Source of the DNA: an uncultured Streptococcus sp.
GTDB taxonomy: Bacteria > Bacillota > Bacilli > Lactobacillales > Streptococcaceae
Reading direction: 5' to 3'
DNA: 42,411 nt
Assembly: GCF_901875575.1 (NCBI RefSeq)
Contig: NZ_CABFMF010000010.1
Location: 1-42,411 of the forward strand
The position numbers and the translations under genes are program-made. This document shows positions 14,859-22,171 of this stretch, piece by piece. The notes beneath the pieces are model-generated. The model ran no database searches. It saw nothing but the letters and a program-made list of their open reading frames with translations, and had not been told where the DNA came from. Each line of letters starts with the position of its first letter. The stretch's first letter is position 1.

Positions 14859-16010
14859 ATGCCTAATTACGTTAAAGCTGATCAGTTTTTCTATCCATTT
14901 GGCATTCGTCGCGGTGGGTACTTAGAACTTGTTGATGGCAAATTTGGGAAACATGTGGATCAAATTCCTGAAGGAGCAGAGGTTCTTGACTATACTGGTT
15001 ATAGCATTGCACCCGGTCTTGTGGATACTCATATTCATGGATATGCAGGTGTAGATGTGATGGACAACAACATTGAAGGTACATTGCATACTATGAGTGA
15101 AGGACTTCTTAGTACCGGTGTTACCAGTTTCTTGCCCACAACTTTAACAGCCACTTATGAGCAATTGCTTGCAGTCACTGAAAATCTTGGGAACCATTAC
15201 AAAGAAGCAACAGGTGCTAAGATTCGTGGGATTTATTATGAAGGTCCATATTTCACAGAAACTTTTAAGGGGGCACAAAATCCAACTTATATGAGAGACC
15301 CTGGTGTTGAGGAGTTTCATTCTTGGCAGAATGCTGCAAAAGGGATGCTAAATAAAATCGCTATTGCACCAGAACGTGATGGGGTGGAAGATTTTGTACG
15401 TACTATTACAGGTGAAGGTGTGACAGTTGCACTTGGACACTCAGATGCGACATTTGAACAAGCTAAGAAGGCAGTTGATGCAGGAGCTAGTGTATGGGTA
15501 CATGCCTATAATGGGATGCGTGGTTTAACACACCGCGAACTCGGTATGGTAGGAGCTATGTATGAGCTCCCACATACTTACGCAGAATTGATTTGTGATG
15601 GTTATCACGTAGATCCAAAAGCTTGTGAGATTTTACTTAAGCAGAAGGGGACAGAAAACATCGCTCTTATTACGGACTGTATGACAGCTGGTGGGCTTGA
15701 AGATGGTGACTATATGTTGGGAGAATTCCCTGTTGTAGTAGCAAATGGAACTGCACGTCTCAAATCTACTGGTAATTTGGCAGGTTCTATCCTCAAACTT
15801 AAAGATGGTATGAGAAATGTAGTCGAGTGGGGTATTGCAAATCCACACGAAGCGGTTATGATGGCTAGCCTTAACCCAGCAAAATCTGTTAATATTGACG
15901 ATGTCTGTGGACAAATTCGTGAAGGTTATGATGCAGACTTTATTGTTTTAGACAAAGATTTGGAATTGGTAGCTACGTATCTAGATGGTGTGAAACGTTA
16001 CCAAGCATAA
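14859..16010 (+). CDS. nagA: N-acetylglucosamine-6-phosphate deacetylase
   Basis: Cytosolic amidohydrolase that converts GlcNAc-6-P to glucosamine-6-P and acetate, feeding wall sugar salvage and glycolysis. The 383 residues match the family. Metal and catalytic residues are visible in GLVDTHIHGYAG, GIYYEGPYF (Glu), ALGHSDAT (His), WVHAYNGM (His) and LITDCMTAGG (catalytic Asp). ATG 14859 follows AAGGAGG at 14844-14850. A good promoter with an adjoining NagR-like palindrome suggests induction by amino sugars. Single-gene unit. Confidence 0.97.
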   Translation: MPNYVKADQFFYPFGIRRGGYLELVDGKFGKHVDQIPEGAEVLDYTGYSIAPGLVDTHIHGYAGVDVMDNNIEGTLHTMSEGLLSTGVTSFLPTTLTATYEQLLAVTENLGNHYKEATGAKIRGIYYEGPYFTETFKGAQNPTYMRDPGVEEFHSWQNAAKGMLNKIAIAPERDGVEDFVRTITGEGVTVALGHSDATFEQAKKAVDAGASVWVHAYNGMRGLTHRELGMVGAMYELPHTYAELICDGYHVDPKACEILLKQKGTENIALITDCMTAGGLEDGDYMLGEFPVVVANGTARLKSTGNLAGSILKLKDGMRNVVEWGIANPHEAVMMASLNPAKSVNIDDVCGQIREGYDADFIVLDKDLELVATYLDGVKRYQA

Positions 16011-16013
16011 CAT

Positions 16014-16048
16014 AAAAGCAGAGACTATTGATGGCCTCTGCTTTTTTA
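16014..16048 (+). terminator. terminator after nagA
   Basis: AAAAGCAGAG (16014-16023) pairs with CTCTGCTTTT (16036-16045), then Ts. Confidence 0.85.
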
Positions 16049-16165
16049 TTTATGGTATTTTATCAGTAAACAAAAAGCTAAAAAATCACAAAAAAAGCTT
16101 GAAGAAACAAATGAAAAGGCTTACAATTAAAATATAGATACAAATAAAATAACGGAGGGTACTTT

Positions 16166-17224
16166 ATGAAAGCCTATACTTATGTAAAACCAGGACTTGC
16201 TTCTTTTGTCGATGTTGAAAAACCAGTCCTTCGCAAGCCAACAGATGCTATCGTACGTCTCGTTAAAACTACTATTTGTGGAACAGATCTTCATATCATA
16301 AAAGGAGATGTGCCTGCTTGCCAAAGTGGTACTATTCTTGGTCATGAAGGAATTGGTATTGTAGAAGAGGTTGGAGAAGGTGTCTCTAACTTCAAGAAAG
16401 GCGATAAAGTACTAATTTCATGTGTTTGTTCATGTGGTAAATGCTACCACTGTAAAAAAGGAATCTATGCTCACTGTGAAGATGAAGGTGGATGGATTTT
16501 TGGGCACTTGATCGATGGTACACAAGCAGAATATCTACGTGTACCTCATGCTGATAACACTCTTTATCACACACCTGCAAGTTTATCAGATGAAGCTCTT
16601 GTTATGTTGTCAGATATTTTACCAACTGGTTATGAAATTGGTGTTTTAAAAGGGAAAGTAGAACCAGGATGTAGCGTTGCGATTATTGGTTCAGGCCCAG
16701 TTGGATTGGCAGCCCTTTTGACAGCTCAATTCTTCTCACCAGCTAAATTAATCATGGTTGACTTGGATGATAACCGTTTGGAAACTGCATTATCATTTGG
16801 TGCAACTCATAAAGTAAATTCGGCAGATTCTGAAAAAGCAATTAAAGAAATCTATGACCTAACTGATGGTCGTGGAGTAGATGTAGCTATTGAAGCTGTA
16901 GGTATTCCTGAAACATTTGATTTCTGCCAAAAGATTATCGCTGTAGACGGAACAGTAGCTAACTGTGGTGTACATGGTAAACCAGTTGAGTTTGAGTTGG
17001 ATAGACTTTGGATCCGCAATATCAATATCACTACTGGTTTAGTATCTACAAATACAACACCTCAGTTGTTGAAAGCTCTTGAAACTCATAAGATTGAACC
17101 AGAAAAATTGATAACTCATTATTTCAAACTCAGTGAAATCGAAAAAGCTTATGAAGTATTTAGAAAAGCTGCAGATCATCATGCGATTAAGGTTATCATA
17201 GAAAACGATATTTCTGAAGCTTAA
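16166..17224 (+). CDS. zinc-dependent medium-chain alcohol dehydrogenase
   Basis: A 352-residue NAD(P)-dependent alcohol dehydrogenase of the MDR superfamily. Catalytic zinc ligands are Cys38 (TTICGTD) and His60-Glu61 (LGHEG). The structural zinc site is Cys90, Cys93, Cys96 and Cys104 (CGKCYHC and AHC). The Rossmann motif is IIGSGPVGLAALLTAQF near residue 170, followed by VDLDDNR, whose Asp favours NAD. The true alcohol is not readable: ethanol, butanediol and similar substrates are all possible. ATG 16166 follows GGAGGG. Between nagA and the competence block, with its own terminator; no clear promoter is visible, though the 155-bp gap is AT-rich. Confidence 0.9.
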   Translation: MKAYTYVKPGLASFVDVEKPVLRKPTDAIVRLVKTTICGTDLHIIKGDVPACQSGTILGHEGIGIVEEVGEGVSNFKKGDKVLISCVCSCGKCYHCKKGIYAHCEDEGGWIFGHLIDGTQAEYLRVPHADNTLYHTPASLSDEALVMLSDILPTGYEIGVLKGKVEPGCSVAIIGSGPVGLAALLTAQFFSPAKLIMVDLDDNRLETALSFGATHKVNSADSEKAIKEIYDLTDGRGVDVAIEAVGIPETFDFCQKIIAVDGTVANCGVHGKPVEFELDRLWIRNINITTGLVSTNTTPQLLKALETHKIEPEKLITHYFKLSEIEKAYEVFRKAADHHAIKVIIENDISEA

Positions 17225-17241
17225 TGATTAAACAGTAGAAT

Positions 17242-17268
17242 CAGCTATCTTTAAGGTAGCTGTTTTTC
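17242..17268 (+). terminator. terminator after the alcohol dehydrogenase
   Basis: CAGCTATCT-tta-AGGTAGCTG followed by TTTTTCTTTTT. Confidence 0.85.
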
Positions 17269-17321
17269 TTTTTGAGAACGTTTAAATGAGCATATTTCTT
17301 TTATTGTTGATGGGAATTGGT

Positions 17322-17327
17322 TATAAT
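17322..17327 (+). promoter_or_regulatory. -10 element of the DUF1033 gene
   Basis: TATAAT at 17322-17327, 19 nt before the ATG. No convincing -35 at 17 bp. Confidence 0.45.
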
Positions 17328-17346
17328 ATACGGTACAAAGGAATGA

Positions 17347-17718
17347 ATGAGTATGTATCGTGTTATAGAAATGTATGGGGATTTTGAACCCTGGTGGTTC
17401 ATAGAAGGCTGGGAAGAAGATGTTGTAGCAAGTCGAAAATTTGATCAGTATTATGATGCTCTCAAATACTATAAATCTTGCTGGTTTCAATTGGAACAAA
17501 AATTGCCCCAATATAAAAGTAGAAGTGATTTGATGACTATTTTTTGGGATCCAGACGATCAGCGTTGGTGCGAGGAGTGTGATGAGTATTTACAACAATA
17601 CCATTCCTTAGCCCTTTTAGAGGATGAACGTGTTATTCCAGATGAAAAATTAAGACCAGGTTATGAAAAACAGACAGGGAGACAAAAACATCGTTCTTGT
17701 CGTATGAAATTAACATAG
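17347..17718 (+). CDS. DUF1033 family protein
   Basis: A 123-residue acidic, aromatic-rich protein (YGDFEPWWFIEGWEEDVV near the N-terminus and FWDPDDQRWCEECDEYLQQYHSLALL in the middle) that I recognise as DUF1033, a streptococcal family commonly found directly before comGA. Function is unknown. AAAGGA precedes ATG 17347; a second ATG two codons later is also possible. It has its own -10 and a strong terminator, so it is not part of the comG transcript under normal conditions, despite the fixed neighbourhood. Confidence 0.85.
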   Translation: MSMYRVIEMYGDFEPWWFIEGWEEDVVASRKFDQYYDALKYYKSCWFQLEQKLPQYKSRSDLMTIFWDPDDQRWCEECDEYLQQYHSLALLEDERVIPDEKLRPGYEKQTGRQKHRSCRMKLT

Positions 17719-17749
17719 AAAAAAGCAACTTTTTGAGTTGCTTTTTTTA
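17719..17749 (+). terminator. terminator after the DUF1033 gene
   Basis: AAAAAGCAACT-ttttg-AGTTGCTTTTT plus Ts. It ends 7 nt before the ComX box, separating the housekeeping and competence transcripts. Confidence 0.88.
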
Positions 17750-17755
17750 TTTCTT

Positions 17756-17763
17756 TACGAATA
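17756..17763 (+). promoter_or_regulatory. ComX (SigX) box of the comG operon
   Basis: TACGAATA at 17756-17763 is the exact consensus of the late-competence cin-box recognised by the alternative sigma factor ComX. It is preceded by a T-rich stretch and lies 21 nt before the comGA start. Confidence 0.93.
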
Positions 17764-17783
17764 GTAATGGTGAGGAGGAAATT

Positions 17784-18725
17784 ATGGTTCAAGAAATTGC
17801 ACAAGAAATCATTCGTTCAGCTAGGAGAAAAGTTGCACAAGATATTTATTTTGTTCCTAAATTGGATGCCTATGAACTCCATATGAGAGTGGGAGATGAG
17901 CGATGCAAGATTGGCTCTTATGACTTTGAAAAGTTTGCAGCTGTTATCAGCCACTTCAAATTTGTAGCAGGTATGAATGTGGGAGAAAAACGACGTAGTC
18001 AGCTTGGATCCTGTGATTACCCTTATGATGGAAAAGTTGCTTCACTTCGTTTGTCTACTGTGGGAGATTATAGGGGTAATGAAAGCTTAGTGATTCGCTT
18101 GTTGCATGATGAGGAGAAAGAACTGAAGTTTTGGTTTCAAGATATTGATGAACTTGGGAAAGAGTTCAGACAAAGAGGCTTATACCTTTTTGCAGGACCA
18201 GTTGGCAGTGGAAAGACCACCCTGATGCATGAATTGGCCAAGTCCCTCTTTAAGGGGCAACAGGTTATGTCCATTGAAGACCCTGTTGAAATCAAGCAAG
18301 AAGATATGCTTCAACTACAGCTAAATGAAACGATTGGATTGACTTATGAAAATCTTATCAAGCTTTCCCTACGGCATCGTCCTGATCTCTTGATTATAGG
18401 GGAAATTCGTGATAGTGAAACAGCGCGCGCTGTTGTTAGGGCTAGTTTGACAGGGGCAACAGTATTTTCAACCATTCATGCAAAGAGTATTCGCGGTGTT
18501 TACGAGAGGCTGTTGGAGCTAGGGGTGAGCGAGGAGGAACTCAGCGTAGTGCTTCAGGGAGTTTGTTACCAAAGATTAATCAGGGGAGGAGGAATTGTTG
18601 ACTTTGCAAACCAAGACTATCAAGAACATCAAGCAGACAAATGGAATGAGCAAATTGACCAGCTTCTTAAAGATGGATATATCACAAGTCTTCAGGCTGA
18701 AAGGGAAAAAATTAGCTACAGCTAA
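17784..18725 (+). CDS. comGA: competence pseudopilus assembly ATPase ComGA
   Basis: Cytosolic secretion ATPase (GspE/PilB family) that powers assembly of the competence pilus for DNA uptake; called CglA in pneumococcus. Length 313 residues, usual for the short Gram-positive type without an N1E domain. Walker A is GPVGSGKTT from residue 138. Walker B region is LLIIGEIRDSETARA, and ATVFSTIHAKS is the His-box. I chose ATG 17784 with GAGGAGG upstream and the ComX box 21 nt before it; the frame is open 29 codons further upstream, but that covers the promoter. First gene of the comG operon, overlapping comGB by 53 nt. Confidence 0.97.
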   Translation: MVQEIAQEIIRSARRKVAQDIYFVPKLDAYELHMRVGDERCKIGSYDFEKFAAVISHFKFVAGMNVGEKRRSQLGSCDYPYDGKVASLRLSTVGDYRGNESLVIRLLHDEEKELKFWFQDIDELGKEFRQRGLYLFAGPVGSGKTTLMHELAKSLFKGQQVMSIEDPVEIKQEDMLQLQLNETIGLTYENLIKLSLRHRPDLLIIGEIRDSETARAVVRASLTGATVFSTIHAKSIRGVYERLLELGVSEEELSVVLQGVCYQRLIRGGGIVDFANQDYQEHQADKWNEQIDQLLKDGYITSLQAEREKISYS

Positions 18726-19689
18726 GCAAAAAAATATCATTACCTTGTTTAATAATCTTTTTTCCAGTGGATTTCATTTGGTGGAGACTATATCTTTTTT
18801 AGATAGGAGTTGCTTACTAGAAAAGCAACTTGTGAAGCAGATGCGCCAAGGTTTATCTCAAGGAAAATCTTTCTCAGAGATGATGGATAGTATCGGATTT
18901 TCAACAGCTATTGTCACCCAACTGTCGCTAGCAGAGGTGCATGGCAATCTCCATCTGAGTTTAAGAAAGATAGAAGAATACCTGGAAAATCTTGCCAAGG
19001 TTAAGAAAAAATTAATAGAAGTAGCGACCTATCCCGTGATTTTACTAGGTTTTCTCTTAGTTATCATGCTGGGGTTACGGAACTACCTGCTACCACAACT
19101 GGATAGTAGTAATATTGCCACGCAAATCATCGGTAATTTACCCCAAATCTTTCTAGGAGTAGCAGGGCTTGTTTTGTTGGCAATACTTCTAGCTAGTCTT
19201 TTCTATAAAAGAAGTTCTAAGATGCGTGTCTTTTCTATCTTGGCTCGAATTCCCTTCTTTGGTATCTTCGTTCAAACTTATTTGACAGCCTATTACGCGC
19301 GTGAGTGGGGGAATATGATCTCGCAAGGAATGGAGTTGAGCCAAATTTTTCAGATGATGCAGGGACAAGGTTCTCAACTCTTTAAAGAAATTGGTCAAAA
19401 TCTAGCTGGAGCCTTGCAAAATGGTCAGGAATTTTCTCAGACGATAGCGACCTATCCGTTCTTTAAGAAGGAGTTAAGTTTGATTATTGAATACGGAGAA
19501 GTCAAATCCAAGCTAGGTAGTGAACTAGAAATCTATGCTGAAAAAACGTGGGAATCCTTTTTTACCCGAGTCAATCGCACTATGAATTTGGTGCAGCCAC
19601 TGGTTTTTATCTTTGTGGCCCTTATTATCGTTTTGCTCTATGCGGCAATGCTGATGCCCATGTATCAAAATATGGAGGTAAATTTTTAA
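18673..19689 (+). CDS. comGB: competence pseudopilus membrane platform ComGB
   Basis: Inner-membrane platform protein of the GspF/PilC family (CglB) on which pilins are assembled. Length 338 residues from ATG 18673 (MDISQVFRL). Two GspF-like halves are seen: residues about 19-130 (LFNNLFSSGFHLVETI) and about 215-325 (EWGNMISQGMELSQIF). Membrane helices lie near 118-140, 160-180 and 308-330. The frame is open upstream inside comGA, with ATG 18646 as an alternative start; the Shine-Dalgarno is weak, which fits translational coupling to comGA. Part of the ComX-driven operon. Confidence 0.95.
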   Translation: MDISQVFRLKGKKLATAKQKNIITLFNNLFSSGFHLVETISFLDRSCLLEKQLVKQMRQGLSQGKSFSEMMDSIGFSTAIVTQLSLAEVHGNLHLSLRKIEEYLENLAKVKKKLIEVATYPVILLGFLLVIMLGLRNYLLPQLDSSNIATQIIGNLPQIFLGVAGLVLLAILLASLFYKRSSKMRVFSILARIPFFGIFVQTYLTAYYAREWGNMISQGMELSQIFQMMQGQGSQLFKEIGQNLAGALQNGQEFSQTIATYPFFKKELSLIIEYGEVKSKLGSELEIYAEKTWESFFTRVNRTMNLVQPLVFIFVALIIVLLYAAMLMPMYQNMEVNF

Positions 19690-19690
19690 C

Positions 19691-20014
19691 ATGAAAAAAA
19701 TGATGACATACTTGAAAACAGCGAAGGCAAAAGCCTTTACTCTTGTGGAAATGTTGGTAGTCCTTCTGATTATCAGTGTTCTCCTCTTACTCTTTGTACC
19801 AAATTTGACCAAGCAAAAAGAAGCGGTTAACGATAAAGGAAAAGCTGCTGTTGTTAAGGTAGTGGAAAGCCAATCAGAACTTTATAGCTTGGATAAAAAT
19901 GAAGAGGCCAGTCTAAGTAAATTAAAAGCAGATGGTAGAATCACTGAGGAACAGGCTAAGGCTTATAAAGAATATCATGCAAAACAAAATAAGACTCAAA
20001 CGGTCGCAGATTAA
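19691..20014 (+). CDS. comGC: major competence pseudopilin ComGC
   Basis: The 107-residue main subunit of the competence pilus (CglC). A short charged leader ends in AKAKA, and the prepilin site is A15|F16 followed by TLVEML with Glu at +5, then a long hydrophobic helix. The C-terminal half is charged and helical. The leader peptidase (PilD/ComC) is not in this window. It starts 1 nt after the comGB stop; GGAGG lies at 19674-19678. Confidence 0.96.
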   Translation: MKKMMTYLKTAKAKAFTLVEMLVVLLIISVLLLLFVPNLTKQKEAVNDKGKAAVVKVVESQSELYSLDKNEEASLSKLKADGRITEEQAKAYKEYHAKQNKTQTVAD

Positions 20015-20411
20015 GGCCTTTACCATGCTGGAAAGTCTCTTGGTTTTGGGGCTTGTGAGCATCCTTGCCTTGGGCTTATCCGGCTCTGTCCAGTCCACTT
20101 TTGCAGCAGTAGAGGAGCAGATTTTCTTTATGGAGTTTGAAGAACTCTATCGGGAAACTCAAAAACGCAGTGTAGCCAGTCAGCAAAAGACTAGTCTAAA
20201 CTTAGATGGGCAGACGATCAGCAATGGCAGTCAAAAGTTGACAGTCCCCAAAGGGATTCAGGCACCATCAGGACAAAGTATCATATTTGACCGAGCTGGG
20301 GGCAATTCGTCCCTGGCTAAGGTTGAATTTCAGACCAGTAAAGGAGCGATTCGCTATCAATTATATCTAGGAAATGGAAAAATTAAACGCATTAAGGAAA
20401 CAAAAAATTAG
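19977..20411 (+). CDS. comGD: minor competence pseudopilin ComGD
   Basis: A 144-residue prepilin-like protein (CglD). Leader MQNKIRLKRSQIKA, cleavage before F15 (FTMLESL, Glu at +5), one hydrophobic helix, then a beta-rich C-terminal domain. Start ATG 19977 overlaps comGC by 38 nt. The frame is open 15 codons upstream, but those lie inside comGC and lack a ribosome site. It is a minor component thought to help initiate the pilus, as known for the family. Confidence 0.93.
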   Translation: MQNKIRLKRSQIKAFTMLESLLVLGLVSILALGLSGSVQSTFAAVEEQIFFMEFEELYRETQKRSVASQQKTSLNLDGQTISNGSQKLTVPKGIQAPSGQSIIFDRAGGNSSLAKVEFQTSKGAIRYQLYLGNGKIKRIKETKN

Positions 20412-20676
20412 GGCAGTGATTTTACTGGAAGCAGTAGTCGCTCTAGCTATCTTTGCCAGCATCGCGACCCTCCTTTTGGGGCAAATTCAAAAAAATAGGC
20501 AAGAAGAAGCAAAAATCTTGCAAAAGGAAGAAGTCTTGAGGGTGGCTAAGATGGCCTTGCAGACAGGTCAAAATCAAGTAAACATCAACGGAGTTGAGAT
20601 TCAGGTGTTTTCTAGTGAAAAGGGATTGGAGGTCTACCATGGTTCAGAACAGTTGTTGGCGATCAAAGAGCCATAA
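20374..20676 (+). CDS. comGE: minor competence pseudopilin ComGE
   Basis: A 100-residue prepilin-like protein. Leader MEKLNALRKQKIRA, then VILLEAVVALAIF with Glu at +5 of the predicted processed form, a single hydrophobic helix and a short C-terminal domain. It overlaps comGD by 38 nt, as is usual in this tightly packed operon. The naming as ComGE rests on operon order. Confidence 0.9.
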   Translation: MEKLNALRKQKIRAVILLEAVVALAIFASIATLLLGQIQKNRQEEAKILQKEEVLRVAKMALQTGQNQVNINGVEIQVFSSEKGLEVYHGSEQLLAIKEP

Positions 20677-21100
20677 GGTCAAGGCTTTTACTTTGTTGGA
20701 ATCTCTGATTGCTCTCATTGTCATCAGTGGAAGTTTACTCCTCTTTCAAGCCATGAGCCAGCTCCTTATTTCAGAAGTTCGCTACCAGCAGCAAAGTGAG
20801 CAAAAAGAGTGGCTCCTGTTTGTGGACCAACTGGAGGCAGAATTAGATCGTTCGCAATTCGAAAAAGTGGAGGGCAATCGCCTCTATATGAAGCAGGATG
20901 GCAAGGATATCGCTATAGGTAAGTCTAAATCGGACGATTTTCGGAAAACCGATGCCAGTGGACGAGGCTATCAGCCTATGGTTTATGGCCTCAAATCTGC
21001 GCAGATTACAGAGGACAATCAACTGGTGCGATTTCGTTTCCAGTTCCAAAAAGGCTTAGAAAGGGAGTTCATCTATCGTGTGGAAAAAGAAAAAAGTTAA
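20639..21100 (+). CDS. comGF: minor competence pseudopilin ComGF
   Basis: A 153-residue protein. Leader MVQNSCWRSKSHKVKA, prepilin motif FTLLESL with Glu at +5, a hydrophobic helix, then a globular domain with YGLKSAQITEDNQLVRFRF, the ComGF-like C-terminal part. I chose ATG 20639 because GGAGG lies at 20628-20632; the frame is open 15 codons further back. It overlaps comGE by 38 nt and comGG by 23 nt. Confidence 0.93.
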   Translation: MVQNSCWRSKSHKVKAFTLLESLIALIVISGSLLLFQAMSQLLISEVRYQQQSEQKEWLLFVDQLEAELDRSQFEKVEGNRLYMKQDGKDIAIGKSKSDDFRKTDASGRGYQPMVYGLKSAQITEDNQLVRFRFQFQKGLEREFIYRVEKEKS

Positions 21101-21491
21101 GGCAGGTGTTCTCCTCTATGCGGTAACCATAGCAGCTATCTTTAGTCTTTTGTTACAATTTTACTTGAACCGACAAGTCGCCCACTATCAAGACTATGCT
21201 TTAAATAAAGAAAAGTTGGTTGCTTTTGCTATGGCCAAGCGAACCAAAGATAAGGTTGAGAAAGAAAGTGGGGAACAGGCCTTTAATCTGGGTCAGGTGA
21301 GTTATCAAAACAAGAAAGCAAACTTGACGACAGTGGTTCGTACGCCTAAGAGCCAATATGAGTTCCTATTTCCTTCAGTCAAAATCAAAGAAGAGAAAAC
21401 GGATAAAAAGGAAAGAGTAGTGACTGATTCAAATGATCAAGCAGAGAAGAAAAAATCTGAAGAGAAGGTTGAAAAGAAAGAGAATTCCTAG
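21078..21491 (+). CDS. comGG: competence protein ComGG
   Basis: A 137-residue minor pseudopilin with GTG start at 21078. A short basic leader (MWKKKKVKA) precedes GVLLYAVTIAAIFSLLLQFYL. Position +5 is Tyr and not Glu, which in type II secretion is the mark of the GspK-like tip subunit. The last about 37 residues are a Lys/Glu-rich tail (KEEKTDKKE and EEKVEKKENS), probably disordered. Last classical gene of the comG series; no hairpin follows, so transcription can run on into the methyltransferase gene. Confidence 0.92.
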   Translation: MWKKKKVKAGVLLYAVTIAAIFSLLLQFYLNRQVAHYQDYALNKEKLVAFAMAKRTKDKVEKESGEQAFNLGQVSYQNKKANLTTVVRTPKSQYEFLFPSVKIKEEKTDKKERVVTDSNDQAEKKKSEEKVEKKENS

Positions 21492-21589
21492 CTAATCAAG
21501 CTACTTTGTGCTAAACTAAAAGCAGGAAACATGATTTTAACCACAAAGCAGAAACTTTTGATTCACCTAAAAATATCTTTCTTGCAAAT

Positions 21590-22111
21590 TTGGTTTGTCA
21601 AGCTGTCGAGAAACAGCTGGATCTTCTATCAGACAAAGAAATTTTGGATTTCGGTGGTGGCACGGGTCTATTAGCCTTGCCTCTGGCTAAACAAGCCAAG
21701 TCTGTAACATTGGTGGATATTTCGGAGAAAATGCTGGAGCAAGCTCGTTTGAAAGCGGAGCGACAAGAAATCAAGAATATCCAGCTTTTGGAGCAGGATT
21801 TACTGGCAAATCCCTTGGATCAAGAGTTTGATCTCATTGTTGTTTGTCGGGTTCTTCATCATATGTCTGATTTGGATACAGCCCTCTCACTGTTTCATCA
21901 ACATTTGAAGGAAGATGGGCGACTCCTCATTGCTGATTTTACCAAGGCGGAAGCCAACCATCACGGCTTTGAATTGCCTGAATTGGGAAAAAAGCTAATT
22001 GAGCATGGTTTTTCATCTGTGTATAGTCAGATCCTCTATAGCGCTGAAGACCTGTTTCAAGGAAATTACTCAGAACTCTTTTTTACAGTAGCCCAAAAAT
22101 CACTCGCCTAG
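21590..22111 (+). CDS. class I SAM-dependent methyltransferase with doubtful start
   Basis: Rossmann-fold methyltransferase: EILDFGGGTGLLALPLA is the SAM-binding motif I, TLVDISEKML the acidic strand 2, EFDLIVVCRVLHHM motif IV. It resembles small-molecule (UbiE-like) methyltransferases; the substrate is unknown. TTG 21590 is the only usual start codon in the frame, and it has no ribosome site. The in-frame sequence from 21515 to 21589 has no ATG, GTG or TTG yet reads KHDFNHKAETFDSPKNIFLA, which looks like genuine protein. An AGG codon at 21524 sits where a start could have been, so the start codon may have been lost and the gene may be weakly or not expressed. Follows comGG by about 100 nt. 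Confidence 0.75.
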   Translation: MVCQAVEKQLDLLSDKEILDFGGGTGLLALPLAKQAKSVTLVDISEKMLEQARLKAERQEIKNIQLLEQDLLANPLDQEFDLIVVCRVLHHMSDLDTALSLFHQHLKEDGRLLIADFTKAEANHHGFELPELGKKLIEHGFSSVYSQILYSAEDLFQGNYSELFFTVAQKSLA

Positions 22112-22130
22112 TCAGGGAGTGATTTTTCTA
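22095..22130 (+). terminator. terminator after the comG-linked methyltransferase
   Basis: AAAAATCACTC (22095-22105) pairs with GAGTGATTTTT (22117-22127). The stop codon lies in the loop. Confidence 0.85.
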
Positions 22131-22156
22131 TAAGGATGGAAAAAAGGAGGGAAATT

Positions 22157-22165
22157 TGATAAGAT
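22157..22165 (+). promoter_or_regulatory. extended -10 promoter of the ComYH-like gene, leaderless layout
   Basis: TGATAAGAT at 22157-22165 with a weak -35 (TGGAAA, 22137-22142) at 17 bp. Only 6 nt (AGGAAT) separate it from the ATG. Confidence 0.5.
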
Positions 22166-22171
22166 AGGAAT

